Assembly (NCBI RefSeq): GCF_006715495.1
Contig: NZ_VFNI01000001.1
Coordinates: 744,001 to 808,000 of the forward strand
Reading direction: 5' to 3'
Source: Herbaspirillum sp. SJZ106
GTDB taxonomy: Bacteria; Pseudomonadota; Gammaproteobacteria; Burkholderiales; Burkholderiaceae_D
Length of the DNA stretch: 64,000 nucleotides
Positions 18,450-26,267 of this stretch are shown piece after piece (position 1 is the first letter of the stretch; each line of letters starts with the position of its first letter). The position numbers were made by a program, and so were the translations under genes. Under the pieces are notes generated by a model, which made no database searches, was not told the DNA's origin, and worked only from the letters and a program-made list of their open reading frames with translations.

Positions 18450-19412
18450 TTATTTCTTGTCGAAATACCCGGCGCGGATCGTGGCGCCGATGAGGTTGAC
18501 GATCAGGCGGCCGGCGGTTACGCAACTGATCTTGCTGGCGTTGTCCTTGGCCGGCTGGATCTCGACGATGTCCATGCCGACCACGCGGCCTTTCTTCACC
18601 AGGCCGTGGATCAGCTTGCGCGCCTGCAGGAAGGTCACGCCGCCGGGCGCCGGGCCATCGACGGCCGGCATGATGGCGCAGTCCAGGCCGTCGGCGTCGA
18701 TGGTCAGGTAATAGTTGCCGCCGTCGGGGATGCGCGCCAGCACTGCGTCCATGCCGATGTCGTGCAATTCGTAGGCGCTGACCAGGTCGGCGCCCCATTC
18801 CCTGGCGGCGCGGTAGTCGGCGGGACGGCCGCTGCCTTGCGCGCGCAGGCCGATCTGCACGATGTGCTTGATGAAGGGCAGTTCGGAGGCGCGTCGGATC
18901 ACGCTGGAGAGGCCGTCACGCACGCCGTTGACTTCATCGCGCCAGTCCAGGTGGGCATCGATATGCACCAGCGTCACCGGGCCGACTTCATCGAAGCCGC
19001 GCAGCACCGGGTTGGTGATGCCGTGGTCGCCGCCCAGCACGATGGGCATGCCGCCGCCGCGCACGATCTGGCGGATGGCGGTTTCGGCGCGGCGCTTGTG
19101 GGCTTCGGGATCGCCCAGGTCGGGCATGACGTCGCCGCAGTCGACGAAGCGGATGTCGTCGCGCTCCTGCAGCAGCGGGCCATCGATGTCGAAGTCGTAA
19201 TGCGTGGGATGGCGCACCATGCGGTCGCTCAGGTCGCGCAGCGCCTGCGGCGCGTTGGTCTGGTCGTTGCTGTACTGGCGCGGGCTGTAGGCGGCGCCGA
19301 AGGGCATGCCCAGCACGGCGATGTCGCACTTCAGGTCGGTGAAGTCGGCGACCGGTTCCGAGTAAAGCAGGGTCTTGTGGCCGCTGCGCGGCGGGACGGT
19401 GAGTTGTTCCAT
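18450..19412 (-). CDS. Agmatinase-family ureohydrolase
   Basis: 320 residues of the arginase/agmatinase superfamily. The manganese ligands are visible: His in GGDHGI, the DAHLD cluster in VHIDAHLDW, and two Asp in TIDADGLD, where most agmatinases have SxDxDxxDPaxaPG; here it continues CAIMPA. It hydrolyses a guanidino compound (agmatine, guanidinobutyrate or similar) to urea and an amine. I chose ATG 19412 because AAGGA lies 8 nt upstream; ATG 19421 is possible. A divergent LysR gene 157 bp away is the likely regulator. Confidence 0.85.
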   Translation of the reverse strand: MEQLTVPPRSGHKTLLYSEPVADFTDLKCDIAVLGMPFGAAYSPRQYSNDQTNAPQALRDLSDRMVRHPTHYDFDIDGPLLQERDDIRFVDCGDVMPDLGDPEAHKRRAETAIRQIVRGGGMPIVLGGDHGITNPVLRGFDEVGPVTLVHIDAHLDWRDEVNGVRDGLSSVIRRASELPFIKHIVQIGLRAQGSGRPADYRAAREWGADLVSAYELHDIGMDAVLARIPDGGNYYLTIDADGLDCAIMPAVDGPAPGGVTFLQARKLIHGLVKKGRVVGMDIVEIQPAKDNASKISCVTAGRLIVNLIGATIRAGYFDKK

Positions 19413-19569
19413 GGCTGGCATCCTTGGGGTAAGAGGCGGTAATAGTCCGGGAGGGCGGGCGTTGCGGCGTGCCGTTTCGAATGCACTGTAGCGATTGCCA
19501 TGGCGCATGGAAAATGATTCTTTTGGAGGTATAGTTCCATTTTTCAAGACTTTATGAAAAACCAATCCC

Positions 19570-20487
19570 ATGCTCCGACTCGACCTCGATGAACGCGACC
19601 TGCGCTCGCTGCGGGTGTTTTGCAACGTCGCCGAGGCGGGCGGTTTCTCCGCGGCCGAGAAGTCGCTGCATATGTCCAAGGCCTCCATCAGCCGCCATGT
19701 GCGCGAGGTCGAGGAACGCCTTGGCGTGCGCTTGTGCGAGCGCGGCCCGGCCGGCTTCAGGCTGACGCCGGAGGGCGAGGTGGCGGTCAAGCTGGCCACC
19801 AGCGCGCTGCGCTCGCTGGAGCGCATCCGGCCCGAGATCGATGCCGTGCATGGCGTGCTGTCCGGCCCGCTGGCGCTGGGTGTGGTCGAGCATGCGCTGG
19901 GTCATCCGGACTGCAAGCTGCCGCAAGCCATTGCCATGCTCAAGCGGCGCGCGCCCAAGGTACAGCCGCGCATCGAGGTGATGACCTTCCCGGAACTGAA
20001 CCAGGCGCTGCGCGAGCATCGCGTCGACATCGCCATCCGCGGGCGTTACCCCGGCGACGATGAGTTCGACTACTTGCCGCTGTTTGCCGAAAGCCACCGC
20101 ATTTACGGCGCCATCCGCCCAGAGGGGCGGGAGGGTAAAGCCGGGCGCGGCGGCGCCAGGGAGTTGCCGCTGGTGCATCGCCCGCATCCTTATGTGGAGG
20201 CGGTGCTGGCCGGGGGCGGCTACGTGCGCGGGCCCGATGCCGGCGGACTGGAAGCCATCGCGCTGCTGGTGGCCACCGGCGACTATGTCGGCCTGCTGCC
20301 TACGCACTACGCGCAACTGATCGGCAAGCGCTACGCGTTGCGCGCGCGCCGCGGCAGCCCTACCTTCCACCACACCATTTGCGCGGTGACCGACCCGGTT
20401 CGCCCGTCCACCCATCGGGTCGACCTGTTCCTGTCCATCCTCAAGGAATTCCACGCGCGTTCTGCAGGCGCCCTCGCCGCCGCGTAA
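19570..20487 (+). CDS. LysR-family regulator divergent from the agmatinase operon
   Basis: 305 residues with an N-terminal winged helix (LRSLRVFCNVAEAGGFSAAEKSLHMSKASISRHVREVEERLG, about residues 11-53) and a periplasmic-binding-like effector domain. An insertion of charged residues (EGREGKAGRGG) lies near residue 185. The divergent position suggests control of the ureohydrolase genes. The shared region 19413-19569 contains ATGGAA and TTCCAT arms 19 nt apart that could mark an operator. Confidence 0.85.
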   Translation: MLRLDLDERDLRSLRVFCNVAEAGGFSAAEKSLHMSKASISRHVREVEERLGVRLCERGPAGFRLTPEGEVAVKLATSALRSLERIRPEIDAVHGVLSGPLALGVVEHALGHPDCKLPQAIAMLKRRAPKVQPRIEVMTFPELNQALREHRVDIAIRGRYPGDDEFDYLPLFAESHRIYGAIRPEGREGKAGRGGARELPLVHRPHPYVEAVLAGGGYVRGPDAGGLEAIALLVATGDYVGLLPTHYAQLIGKRYALRARRGSPTFHHTICAVTDPVRPSTHRVDLFLSILKEFHARSAGALAAA

Positions 20488-20712
20488 TCCGGCGCTTCCC
20501 GCGCACGCCAAAATGGGGCGAACCCGATCGCACGGCTAACCATGCTGGGGCGTTTTGCCGGCGCCAGTCCGTGCCGTCCTGGCGTAGGCCCGCTGGCGAC
20601 GGAACATTGATCCGGCCATTTTTGTACCGTTTGTGCCGAAATGGTTTGGCGACTTAGCCAGACAAACGCCCGTGCAAACGGATCGCGGGGGATGTCGCAT
20701 CGGCATGAGAAT

Positions 20713-20726
20713 GGTTCGTTTGAACC
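20713..20726. promoter_or_regulatory. Palindrome upstream of the RpiR gene
   Basis: GGTTC-GTTT-GAACC lies 24 bp before the ATG chosen for the RpiR gene, in the 262-bp interval after the LysR gene. It could be the autoregulatory operator of that regulator. No copy is obvious before the neighbouring binding-protein gene. Confidence 0.4.
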
Positions 20727-20749
20727 GTTTGTAGAATCGATTGGCACAT

Positions 20750-21721
20750 ATGTTGCTCAATGGTTGGCATCATCCAGCCAGCCGCCAACCTATCGTGAAC
20801 CAACCATCGCTGACCGCCCTCATCAAGGAACGCTTCGACAGCCTGCCGCGCCAGGCACGCCAGGTGGCGGCCTTCGTGCTGGACAATCCGCACGAAGTGG
20901 CGGTGCTGTCCATGCGCGAACAGGCGCGGCTGGCCGAAGTGCCGCCGTCGACCATGACGCGTTTTGCCAAGGCGCTGGGGCTGGACGGCTATGACGCCAT
21001 CCGCGATGTCTTCAAGAGCAGCCTGCGCGCCCGCGGCAATGAATTCGGTTCGCGCGCCCAGGGCCTGGTCGAGCTGAACCAGCGCATCGGCGAAGCCGGC
21101 CTGGCGATGGATCTGGCCCACAACGCCACGGCCCAGATCCAGTCGCTGTGCGCGGGCGAGACCATGTCGTCCATCGTGCGCGCGGCCAGGCTGCTGTCGT
21201 CGGCGCGCGAGATCTTTTGCCTCGGCTTGCGCGGTTCCTTCCCGGTGGCTTTCCAGTTCGCCCACGTATGCGAATACTTCGCGCGCAACGTCACGCTGGT
21301 GGACGGGGCCGGCGAGAGCGGGATCATGAAGGTCATGCACCAGCCTTCCTCGCGCGACGTGGCGCTGATCTGCAGCATGGCGCCGCACTCGCGCCGCGCC
21401 ATGTCGATCGCCACGCACCTGGAAAAGGCCGGCGTCAAGCTGGTGGTGATCACCGACAGCGCCAGTTCGCCGCTGGCGCGCATCGCCACCGAAAGCATCC
21501 TGGTGCCCAACAAGGGGCCTTCGTTTTTCGACACGCTGCTGCCGGCCTTCCTGGTGGCGGAAATCCTGGTGGCGCTGATGGCCGCCACCTCCCGGATCAA
21601 CATCAAGTCGCAGATCGCCGACACGGAAAAGAAACTGTGGGGCGTGGGGGAGTGGTGGGGCATGCAGGCCGACGCCGCGCCGGCGCCGCGCGCAAAGGCT
21701 CCCGCCAAGCGCGGCGCATGA
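20750..21721 (+). CDS. MurR/RpiR-family transcriptional regulator
   Basis: About 323 residues: N-terminal RpiR helix-turn-helix (SLTALIKERFDSLPRQARQVAAFVLDNP with EVAVLSMREQARLAEVPPSTMTRFAKALG, together about residues 20-85) and a C-terminal SIS domain (IFCLGLRG, LICSMAPHSRRAMSIATHLEKAG, VVITDSASSPLA) that binds phosphosugars in this family. The start is uncertain: ATG 20750 lacks a good ribosome site, and GTG 20795 would give the usual RpiR N-terminus. The C-terminal Ala/Pro/Lys tail is disordered. It probably regulates the binding-protein and MmgE/PrpD genes that follow. Confidence 0.87.
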   Translation: MLLNGWHHPASRQPIVNQPSLTALIKERFDSLPRQARQVAAFVLDNPHEVAVLSMREQARLAEVPPSTMTRFAKALGLDGYDAIRDVFKSSLRARGNEFGSRAQGLVELNQRIGEAGLAMDLAHNATAQIQSLCAGETMSSIVRAARLLSSAREIFCLGLRGSFPVAFQFAHVCEYFARNVTLVDGAGESGIMKVMHQPSSRDVALICSMAPHSRRAMSIATHLEKAGVKLVVITDSASSPLARIATESILVPNKGPSFFDTLLPAFLVAEILVALMAATSRINIKSQIADTEKKLWGVGEWWGMQADAAPAPRAKAPAKRGA

Positions 21722-21883
21722 CGCCGCGGATCGGCGAATACGAATTTACCGGAGCGGCGCATGCGCGAGACATGCAGCCGACAAAAAATGGCGCCGCAAC
21801 AGGCGCCGGGATTTCTCGAACCACGCCGGTGCGCCTTGCAGCGCGCACCTCGCATTGAGCCATATCTTCAGAAAGGATCACCC

Positions 21884-22675
21884 ATGAAACGCCGCCCGCT
21901 ACTCGCCCTGATCGGCCTCACCGCGGCCGCCGCCTGCCTTGCTTCGGCCAACGCATTGGCCGATGACCTGTACCAGACCATCATGTCGCGCAAGTCGATA
22001 CGCGTGGCCGTTCCCACCGACTATCCGCCTTATGGCGCGGTCGGCACCGACATGCGGCCGCGCGGCTATGACATCGACATGGCCAACCTGATCGGCAGCA
22101 AACTTGGCGTCAAGGTCGAGCTGGTTCCGGTGACGGCGCCCAACCGCATCGCCTACCTGCAAACCAACAAGGCCGACATCACCATCTCGTCGCTGGGCAA
22201 GACCGCCGAGCGCGCCAAGGTAGTCGATTTCAGCATCGCCTATGCGCCATTCTTCGACGCGGTGTTCGGCGGCAAGAATGTGAAGGCCAGCAGTTTCGCC
22301 GAACTCAAGGGCAAGACCATCTCGGTCACCCGCGGCTCGATGCAGGACCAGGAGCTGGAACAGATGGCGCCAGGCGCGGTCGTCAAACGCTTCGAAGACA
22401 ACAACGCGACGCTGTCTTCCTTCCTGGCCGGGCAGACCCAGATGTTCGCGACCGGAACCACGGTTGCCGCCGCGCTGCAAAAGATGAACCCTTCGCTGGA
22501 CATGGAACTGAAGGTGATCCTGGCCAATGCGCCATGCTATGTGGCCATGCCCAAGGGCGAATCGACGTTGCTGGCGAAGATCAATATGATCATCCGCGAA
22601 GCGCGCGCCGACGGCACCATCGACAAGTTCTCGCAGACCTGGCTGGGGGCGCCGGCCGGCCAGTTGCCGGACTGA
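21884..22675 (+). CDS. Amino acid-type ABC transporter substrate-binding protein
   Basis: 263 residues with a clear signal peptide (MKRRPLLALIGLTAAAACLA to about residue 24) and a type-3 solute-binding fold: IRVAVPTDYPPYG, MANLIGSKLGVKVELVPV, ADITISSLGKTAERAK, GKTISVTRGSMQD. It captures a polar amino acid or related compound. Start has GAAAGGATCA. No permease or ATPase gene adjoins it, so it must share membrane components encoded elsewhere. It is followed by a terminator and then the MmgE/PrpD gene. Confidence 0.85.
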   Translation: MKRRPLLALIGLTAAAACLASANALADDLYQTIMSRKSIRVAVPTDYPPYGAVGTDMRPRGYDIDMANLIGSKLGVKVELVPVTAPNRIAYLQTNKADITISSLGKTAERAKVVDFSIAYAPFFDAVFGGKNVKASSFAELKGKTISVTRGSMQDQELEQMAPGAVVKRFEDNNATLSSFLAGQTQMFATGTTVAAALQKMNPSLDMELKVILANAPCYVAMPKGESTLLAKINMIIREARADGTIDKFSQTWLGAPAGQLPD

Positions 22676-22697
22676 GCATGCCCGCGTGATGTGCACC

Positions 22698-22730
22698 GGC
22701 CGGCCGCCGACGCGGCCGGCCATTTTTATT
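22698..22730 (+). terminator. Stem-loop with T-run after the binding-protein gene
   Basis: GGCCGGCCGC pairs perfectly with GCGGCCGGCC around CGAC and is followed by ATTTTTATT. It would end or strongly reduce transcription between the binding-protein gene and the MmgE/PrpD gene, whose ribosome site starts 5 bp later. Confidence 0.8.
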
Positions 22731-22746
22731 GTCGGGAGGAACAGGC

Positions 22747-24147
22747 GTGAAGGAAATAACGGGGCAGGGGACAGGACGCGGCGCGATCACGGCAATGAGC
22801 CGGTGGATCGCGCAGCTTGAGGAGGGCGACATTCCTGCGCACGTTCGCAGCGTTGCGCAAGATTGCCTGATCGATACCGTCGGCGTGATCGCCGCCGGTT
22901 CCGCCGCCAGGGTCGCCGCCCATGCGCGCGCGCTGGCCGGCATGGCCGGCATGGGCAGCATGGGCAGCCACCTTGGCATGTGCAACATCATCGGCACGGC
23001 GTTGCAGGCCGATGCCAGGCAGGCCGCCTTTGCCAACGGTGTGGCGGCCCACGCGCTGGATTTCGACGACAACTGTTATGCCGGTTTCGTCCACGGTTCG
23101 GCGGTGATCGTGCCGGCCGCGCTGGCGGCGGCCCAGCATGCCGATGCCAGCGGCCGCGAGCTGGCGGTGGCCTTGGTGGCCGGCGCCGAGTGCGAGTATG
23201 CGCTCGGCCTGGCCAGCGCCAATGTGCTGTACGATCAGGGCTGGTGGACGACCGGCGTGCTGGGGCCGGTGGGCGCATGCGCGGCGGCGGCGCGGCTGCT
23301 CCGGCTGGATGAACGGCAAACCGCGGCGGCGCTGGGCCTGGCGCTGTCCGGGGCGGCCGGCATCAAGGCCTGTTTCGGCACCGACGCCAAGGCCTTCCTC
23401 GCCGGGCGCGCGGCAGAGGCCGGCGTGACCGCCGCGTTCATGGCGCAGCTCGGCGCCAGCGGCCCCACCGATGCCGTTGAGCATCGCAACGGTTTCGCGC
23501 GGCTGTTCAATGGCGGTCATTGGGATGCGCAGGCGGTGGAGATGCTGGGCACGCGCTGGGCGCTGCACAACCCGGGCGTGGACATCAAGCGCATTCCGCT
23601 CTGCCTGTCTTCGCATGCGGCGGTGGACGCGGTCATGGCGCTGGCGCATATGCATGCCATCGATGCCGGCGCGATCGCGGCGATCACCTGCGACGTGCCG
23701 CCGATCGTCATCGCCAACCTGATCCATGACGATCCGGCCACGCCGCAACAGGCGCAGTTCAGCATGCCATTCGCGGTGGCCGTTTCGCTGTTGCATGGCA
23801 CGGTCGGGCTGGAACATTTGTCGGCCGCGACGCTGGCAGACCCGCGCCTGCGGGAATTGATGGCGAAGGTCGGCATGACCAGCGGTGCGTACTGGAAAGA
23901 TGCGGGGCGCCGGGCGGCCGCGCCGGAAGGTGCGCATGTCAGCATCGCATTGCGCGACGGCAGGGTGGTGCAGGCCTTCCGCGATTTCGCGCGTGGCGCC
24001 GCGCGTTATCCGCTCAGTGCCGAAGAACTCGATGCCAAGTTCCTGGGATGCCTGCGTTTTGCCGGCCTGGCGTCGTCCGACGACTGGCTGGCGCGTTTGC
24101 GCGCGCTGGCGTCTTGCGGGTCGGTGCGCGGATTGTTCCGCGCTTGA
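22747..24147 (+). CDS. MmgE/PrpD-family protein
   Basis: 466 residues of the MmgE/PrpD (2-methylcitrate dehydratase-like) family, recognisable from CLIDTVGVIAAGS, AHALDFDDNC, GAECEYALGLA and GGHWDAQAVEMLG. The large helical domain comes first and the small lid domain follows from about residue 270. The GTG start at 22747 has a strong GGGAGGAAC. Members dehydrate or isomerise tricarboxylic and related acids; the substrate here is unknown. It is likely part of the RpiR-controlled group. Confidence 0.82.
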   Translation: MKEITGQGTGRGAITAMSRWIAQLEEGDIPAHVRSVAQDCLIDTVGVIAAGSAARVAAHARALAGMAGMGSMGSHLGMCNIIGTALQADARQAAFANGVAAHALDFDDNCYAGFVHGSAVIVPAALAAAQHADASGRELAVALVAGAECEYALGLASANVLYDQGWWTTGVLGPVGACAAAARLLRLDERQTAAALGLALSGAAGIKACFGTDAKAFLAGRAAEAGVTAAFMAQLGASGPTDAVEHRNGFARLFNGGHWDAQAVEMLGTRWALHNPGVDIKRIPLCLSSHAAVDAVMALAHMHAIDAGAIAAITCDVPPIVIANLIHDDPATPQQAQFSMPFAVAVSLLHGTVGLEHLSAATLADPRLRELMAKVGMTSGAYWKDAGRRAAAPEGAHVSIALRDGRVVQAFRDFARGAARYPLSAEELDAKFLGCLRFAGLASSDDWLARLRALASCGSVRGLFRA

Positions 24148-24481
24148 ACCATTTGACAAAGGCGGGTCGGATGGCTGAAAGTGTGGTCACAGCCAATGGT
24201 GCAGTAAAGCATTTGTTGCTCGCAGTTAAAAAACGGGCAAGCGCCTTTGCTGGCTGGGGTATGTAGGAGGAATGTATGGCAAGCTATCGTATTTTCCTGG
24301 CGACAACTGGTATGACCTCCTGCAAAGTTGCATTGTTTGTGCGAACATAGCGAGTTATGTACAAGGGATATTGCATCTTTTGCACTTGTTTTTGTACTTG
24401 TTGCCGCGCCAATAAATCAATAAGTTTCCTCCGTGCCGCCGCGGCCATGCCGCCGGCCACTGCCATCAAAGGAGCCAGAAC
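24148..24481. other. Gene-free control region before the dienelactone hydrolase gene
   Basis: 334 bp without a convincing gene. It is AT-rich compared with its surroundings, notably 24340-24425. A small inverted pair, ACATA at 24345 and TATGT at 24356, and several TTG-rich blocks could belong to the promoter of the next gene, but no clear -35/-10 pair stands out. Confidence 0.5.
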
Positions 24482-25249
24482 ATGCCCCAGTCCTGGAATG
24501 CAGCCGCGATCGCCGAGAAATTCGGCATTGCCGTTGCCGACCTCGCCATTGAAATCATCCCCCATTCGACCGATGGCGTCGAATACGAAAGCATCCTCCT
24601 GTTCAACAAGGCCGCGCCGCCTGCCACGGGCATACTGGCTGTGCCCAATTATTTCGGCGTGCGCCAGCAGGCGCTCGAAATCGCCGCCGCCACCATCGGC
24701 GCGGCGCATGCCGTGTTCGTGGCGGACGTCTACGGCAAGCATGTACGGCCGGCCAACCCCGATGAGGCGGTGGCGGTCATCGGCCCGCTCAAGCAGGACC
24801 GCGCCGAACTGCGCAAGCGCATGAACGCCGCGCTGGAAGTCTTCCGCAATCAACAGAAAATCAGGATCGCCGCCGACAGGTTCGGCGCCTGCGGTTTCTG
24901 CTTCGGCGGCACCGCCGCGCTGGAACTGGCGCGCTCCGGCGCCGACGTGCGCGGTACCGTGTCGCTGCATGGCGCCCTGTCGAGCCCGGCGCCCGACGCC
25001 AGCAAGATCAAGGGAGCGGTGCTGGTGCTGCACGGCGTGCAGGATCCGTCCGTGCCGCGCGAACAGGTCAATGGCTTCATCGACGAGATGAGCGCCGCCA
25101 GGATCGACTGGCAACTGGTCAATTACGGCCAGGCCGGCCATTCATTCACCGACCCGGATTCCAACAGTCCGGGTTTCTTTTATCACCGCCAGACCGCCGA
25201 GCGTGCCTCGGTGGCGCTGAAGAATTTCTTCGGCGAGTTGTTCGCTTAA
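24482..25249 (+). CDS. Dienelactone hydrolase-family protein
   Basis: 255-residue alpha/beta hydrolase with the DLH nucleophile motif GFCFGG (Cys140), an acid in HGVQDPSV near residue 182 and the histidine in QAGHSFTD near residue 222. DLH enzymes hydrolyse dienelactones in chlorocatechol breakdown, but many paralogues have other esterase roles. Start ATG has CAAAGGAGCC. It is a single gene closed by its own terminator. Confidence 0.87.
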   Translation: MPQSWNAAAIAEKFGIAVADLAIEIIPHSTDGVEYESILLFNKAAPPATGILAVPNYFGVRQQALEIAAATIGAAHAVFVADVYGKHVRPANPDEAVAVIGPLKQDRAELRKRMNAALEVFRNQQKIRIAADRFGACGFCFGGTAALELARSGADVRGTVSLHGALSSPAPDASKIKGAVLVLHGVQDPSVPREQVNGFIDEMSAARIDWQLVNYGQAGHSFTDPDSNSPGFFYHRQTAERASVALKNFFGELFA

Positions 25250-25274
25250 AAGTATCGATGCAAGTGTCGATGTT

Positions 25275-25313
25275 GAAACCGGCTGGCCATATGTGACCGG
25301 TTTCTCGCTTTTT
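25275..25313 (+). terminator. Intrinsic terminator after the dienelactone hydrolase gene
   Basis: GAAACCGG and CCGGTTTC pair around a 14-nt loop, followed by TCGCTTTTT. The rest of the 293-bp gap up to 25542 shows no gene. Confidence 0.75.
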
Positions 25314-25542
25314 CAGCCAGTTGTTTTCATGACGAAACCAGCAAGCCAAGTGCACAGCTTTTCGCGCGATGCCATGATCGCAAACCAAACAGCGCCATCG
25401 CTCCGGCTTTGCCGGCCCGAGCCGCGGCGCCACAAGAGGCAACTGCCATTCGCAGCCGCCGGGGCGTGTTCATCCCGACGTTTGCAAATGGAAGAGTGCC
25501 CGGCAATACCTCTCTCCTCAAACCACAGTCCAAAGGAAAGTC

Positions 25543-26265
25543 ATGTCACAAGATAAAGAGCCGAGGCGGCGCTTTCTGCGTCAGGTACTGGCGATCGTCC
25601 CAGCAGCCAGTACGCTAGGCGGCGCCACCGCAGTCGCAGTCAGCCAGCCGGCCATCGCCGACAACTCCGAACCGGGCAAGCCGCGCGCTTATACCCCGAC
25701 CTATTTCAACGCCGCCGAATGGGCATTCATCAATGCCGCGGTCGACCACCTGATTCCCTCCGACCAGTACGGCGCGGGCGCGCTCGAGACCGGCGTGCCC
25801 GAGTTCATCGACCGCCAGATGGAAACGCCCTACGGCGCCGGCAAGCTGTGGTACATGCAAGGCCCGTTCCATCCGGACAGCGTGCCCGAACTGGGCTACC
25901 AGCTCTCGCTGGTGCCGCGCGACATCTACCGCCAGGGCATCGCCGCCGCCAACGACTGGTGCACCAAGAACCACGGCAAGGTGTTCGCCGAATTGGACAA
26001 GAAGCTGCAGGTCGAGGTCCTGAAGCAGATGGAAGCCGGCAAGATTACGTTCGAGACCGTGCCCGCCAAGACTTTCTTCAGCTTCATGCTGGGCAACACC
26101 AAGGAAGGTTACTTCGCCGACCCGATGTACGGCGGCAACCAGAAAATGGGCGGCTGGAAGATGGTCGGCTTCCCCGGCGCGCGCGCCGACTACCTGGATT
26201 GGGTCGACCAGTACAACGTGAAATATCCATACGGCCCTGTGTCGATTCTGGGAGAAAAGGGCTGA
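25543..26265 (+). CDS. Gluconate 2-dehydrogenase subunit 3-family protein (gamma subunit)
   Basis: 240 residues. The twin-arginine signal (PRRRFLRQVLAIVPAASTLGG) carries the folded heterodimer to the periplasm in this enzyme class. The mature part has the family segments NAAEWAFINAAVDHLIPSD, GVPEFIDRQM and KTFFSFMLGNTKEGYF. It is the small chaperone-like subunit of membrane-bound FAD dehydrogenases for gluconate, sorbitol or glucose. The next gene starts 2 bp after its stop. Confidence 0.88.
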   Translation: MSQDKEPRRRFLRQVLAIVPAASTLGGATAVAVSQPAIADNSEPGKPRAYTPTYFNAAEWAFINAAVDHLIPSDQYGAGALETGVPEFIDRQMETPYGAGKLWYMQGPFHPDSVPELGYQLSLVPRDIYRQGIAAANDWCTKNHGKVFAELDKKLQVEVLKQMEAGKITFETVPAKTFFSFMLGNTKEGYFADPMYGGNQKMGGWKMVGFPGARADYLDWVDQYNVKYPYGPVSILGEKG

Positions 26266-26267
26266 TC

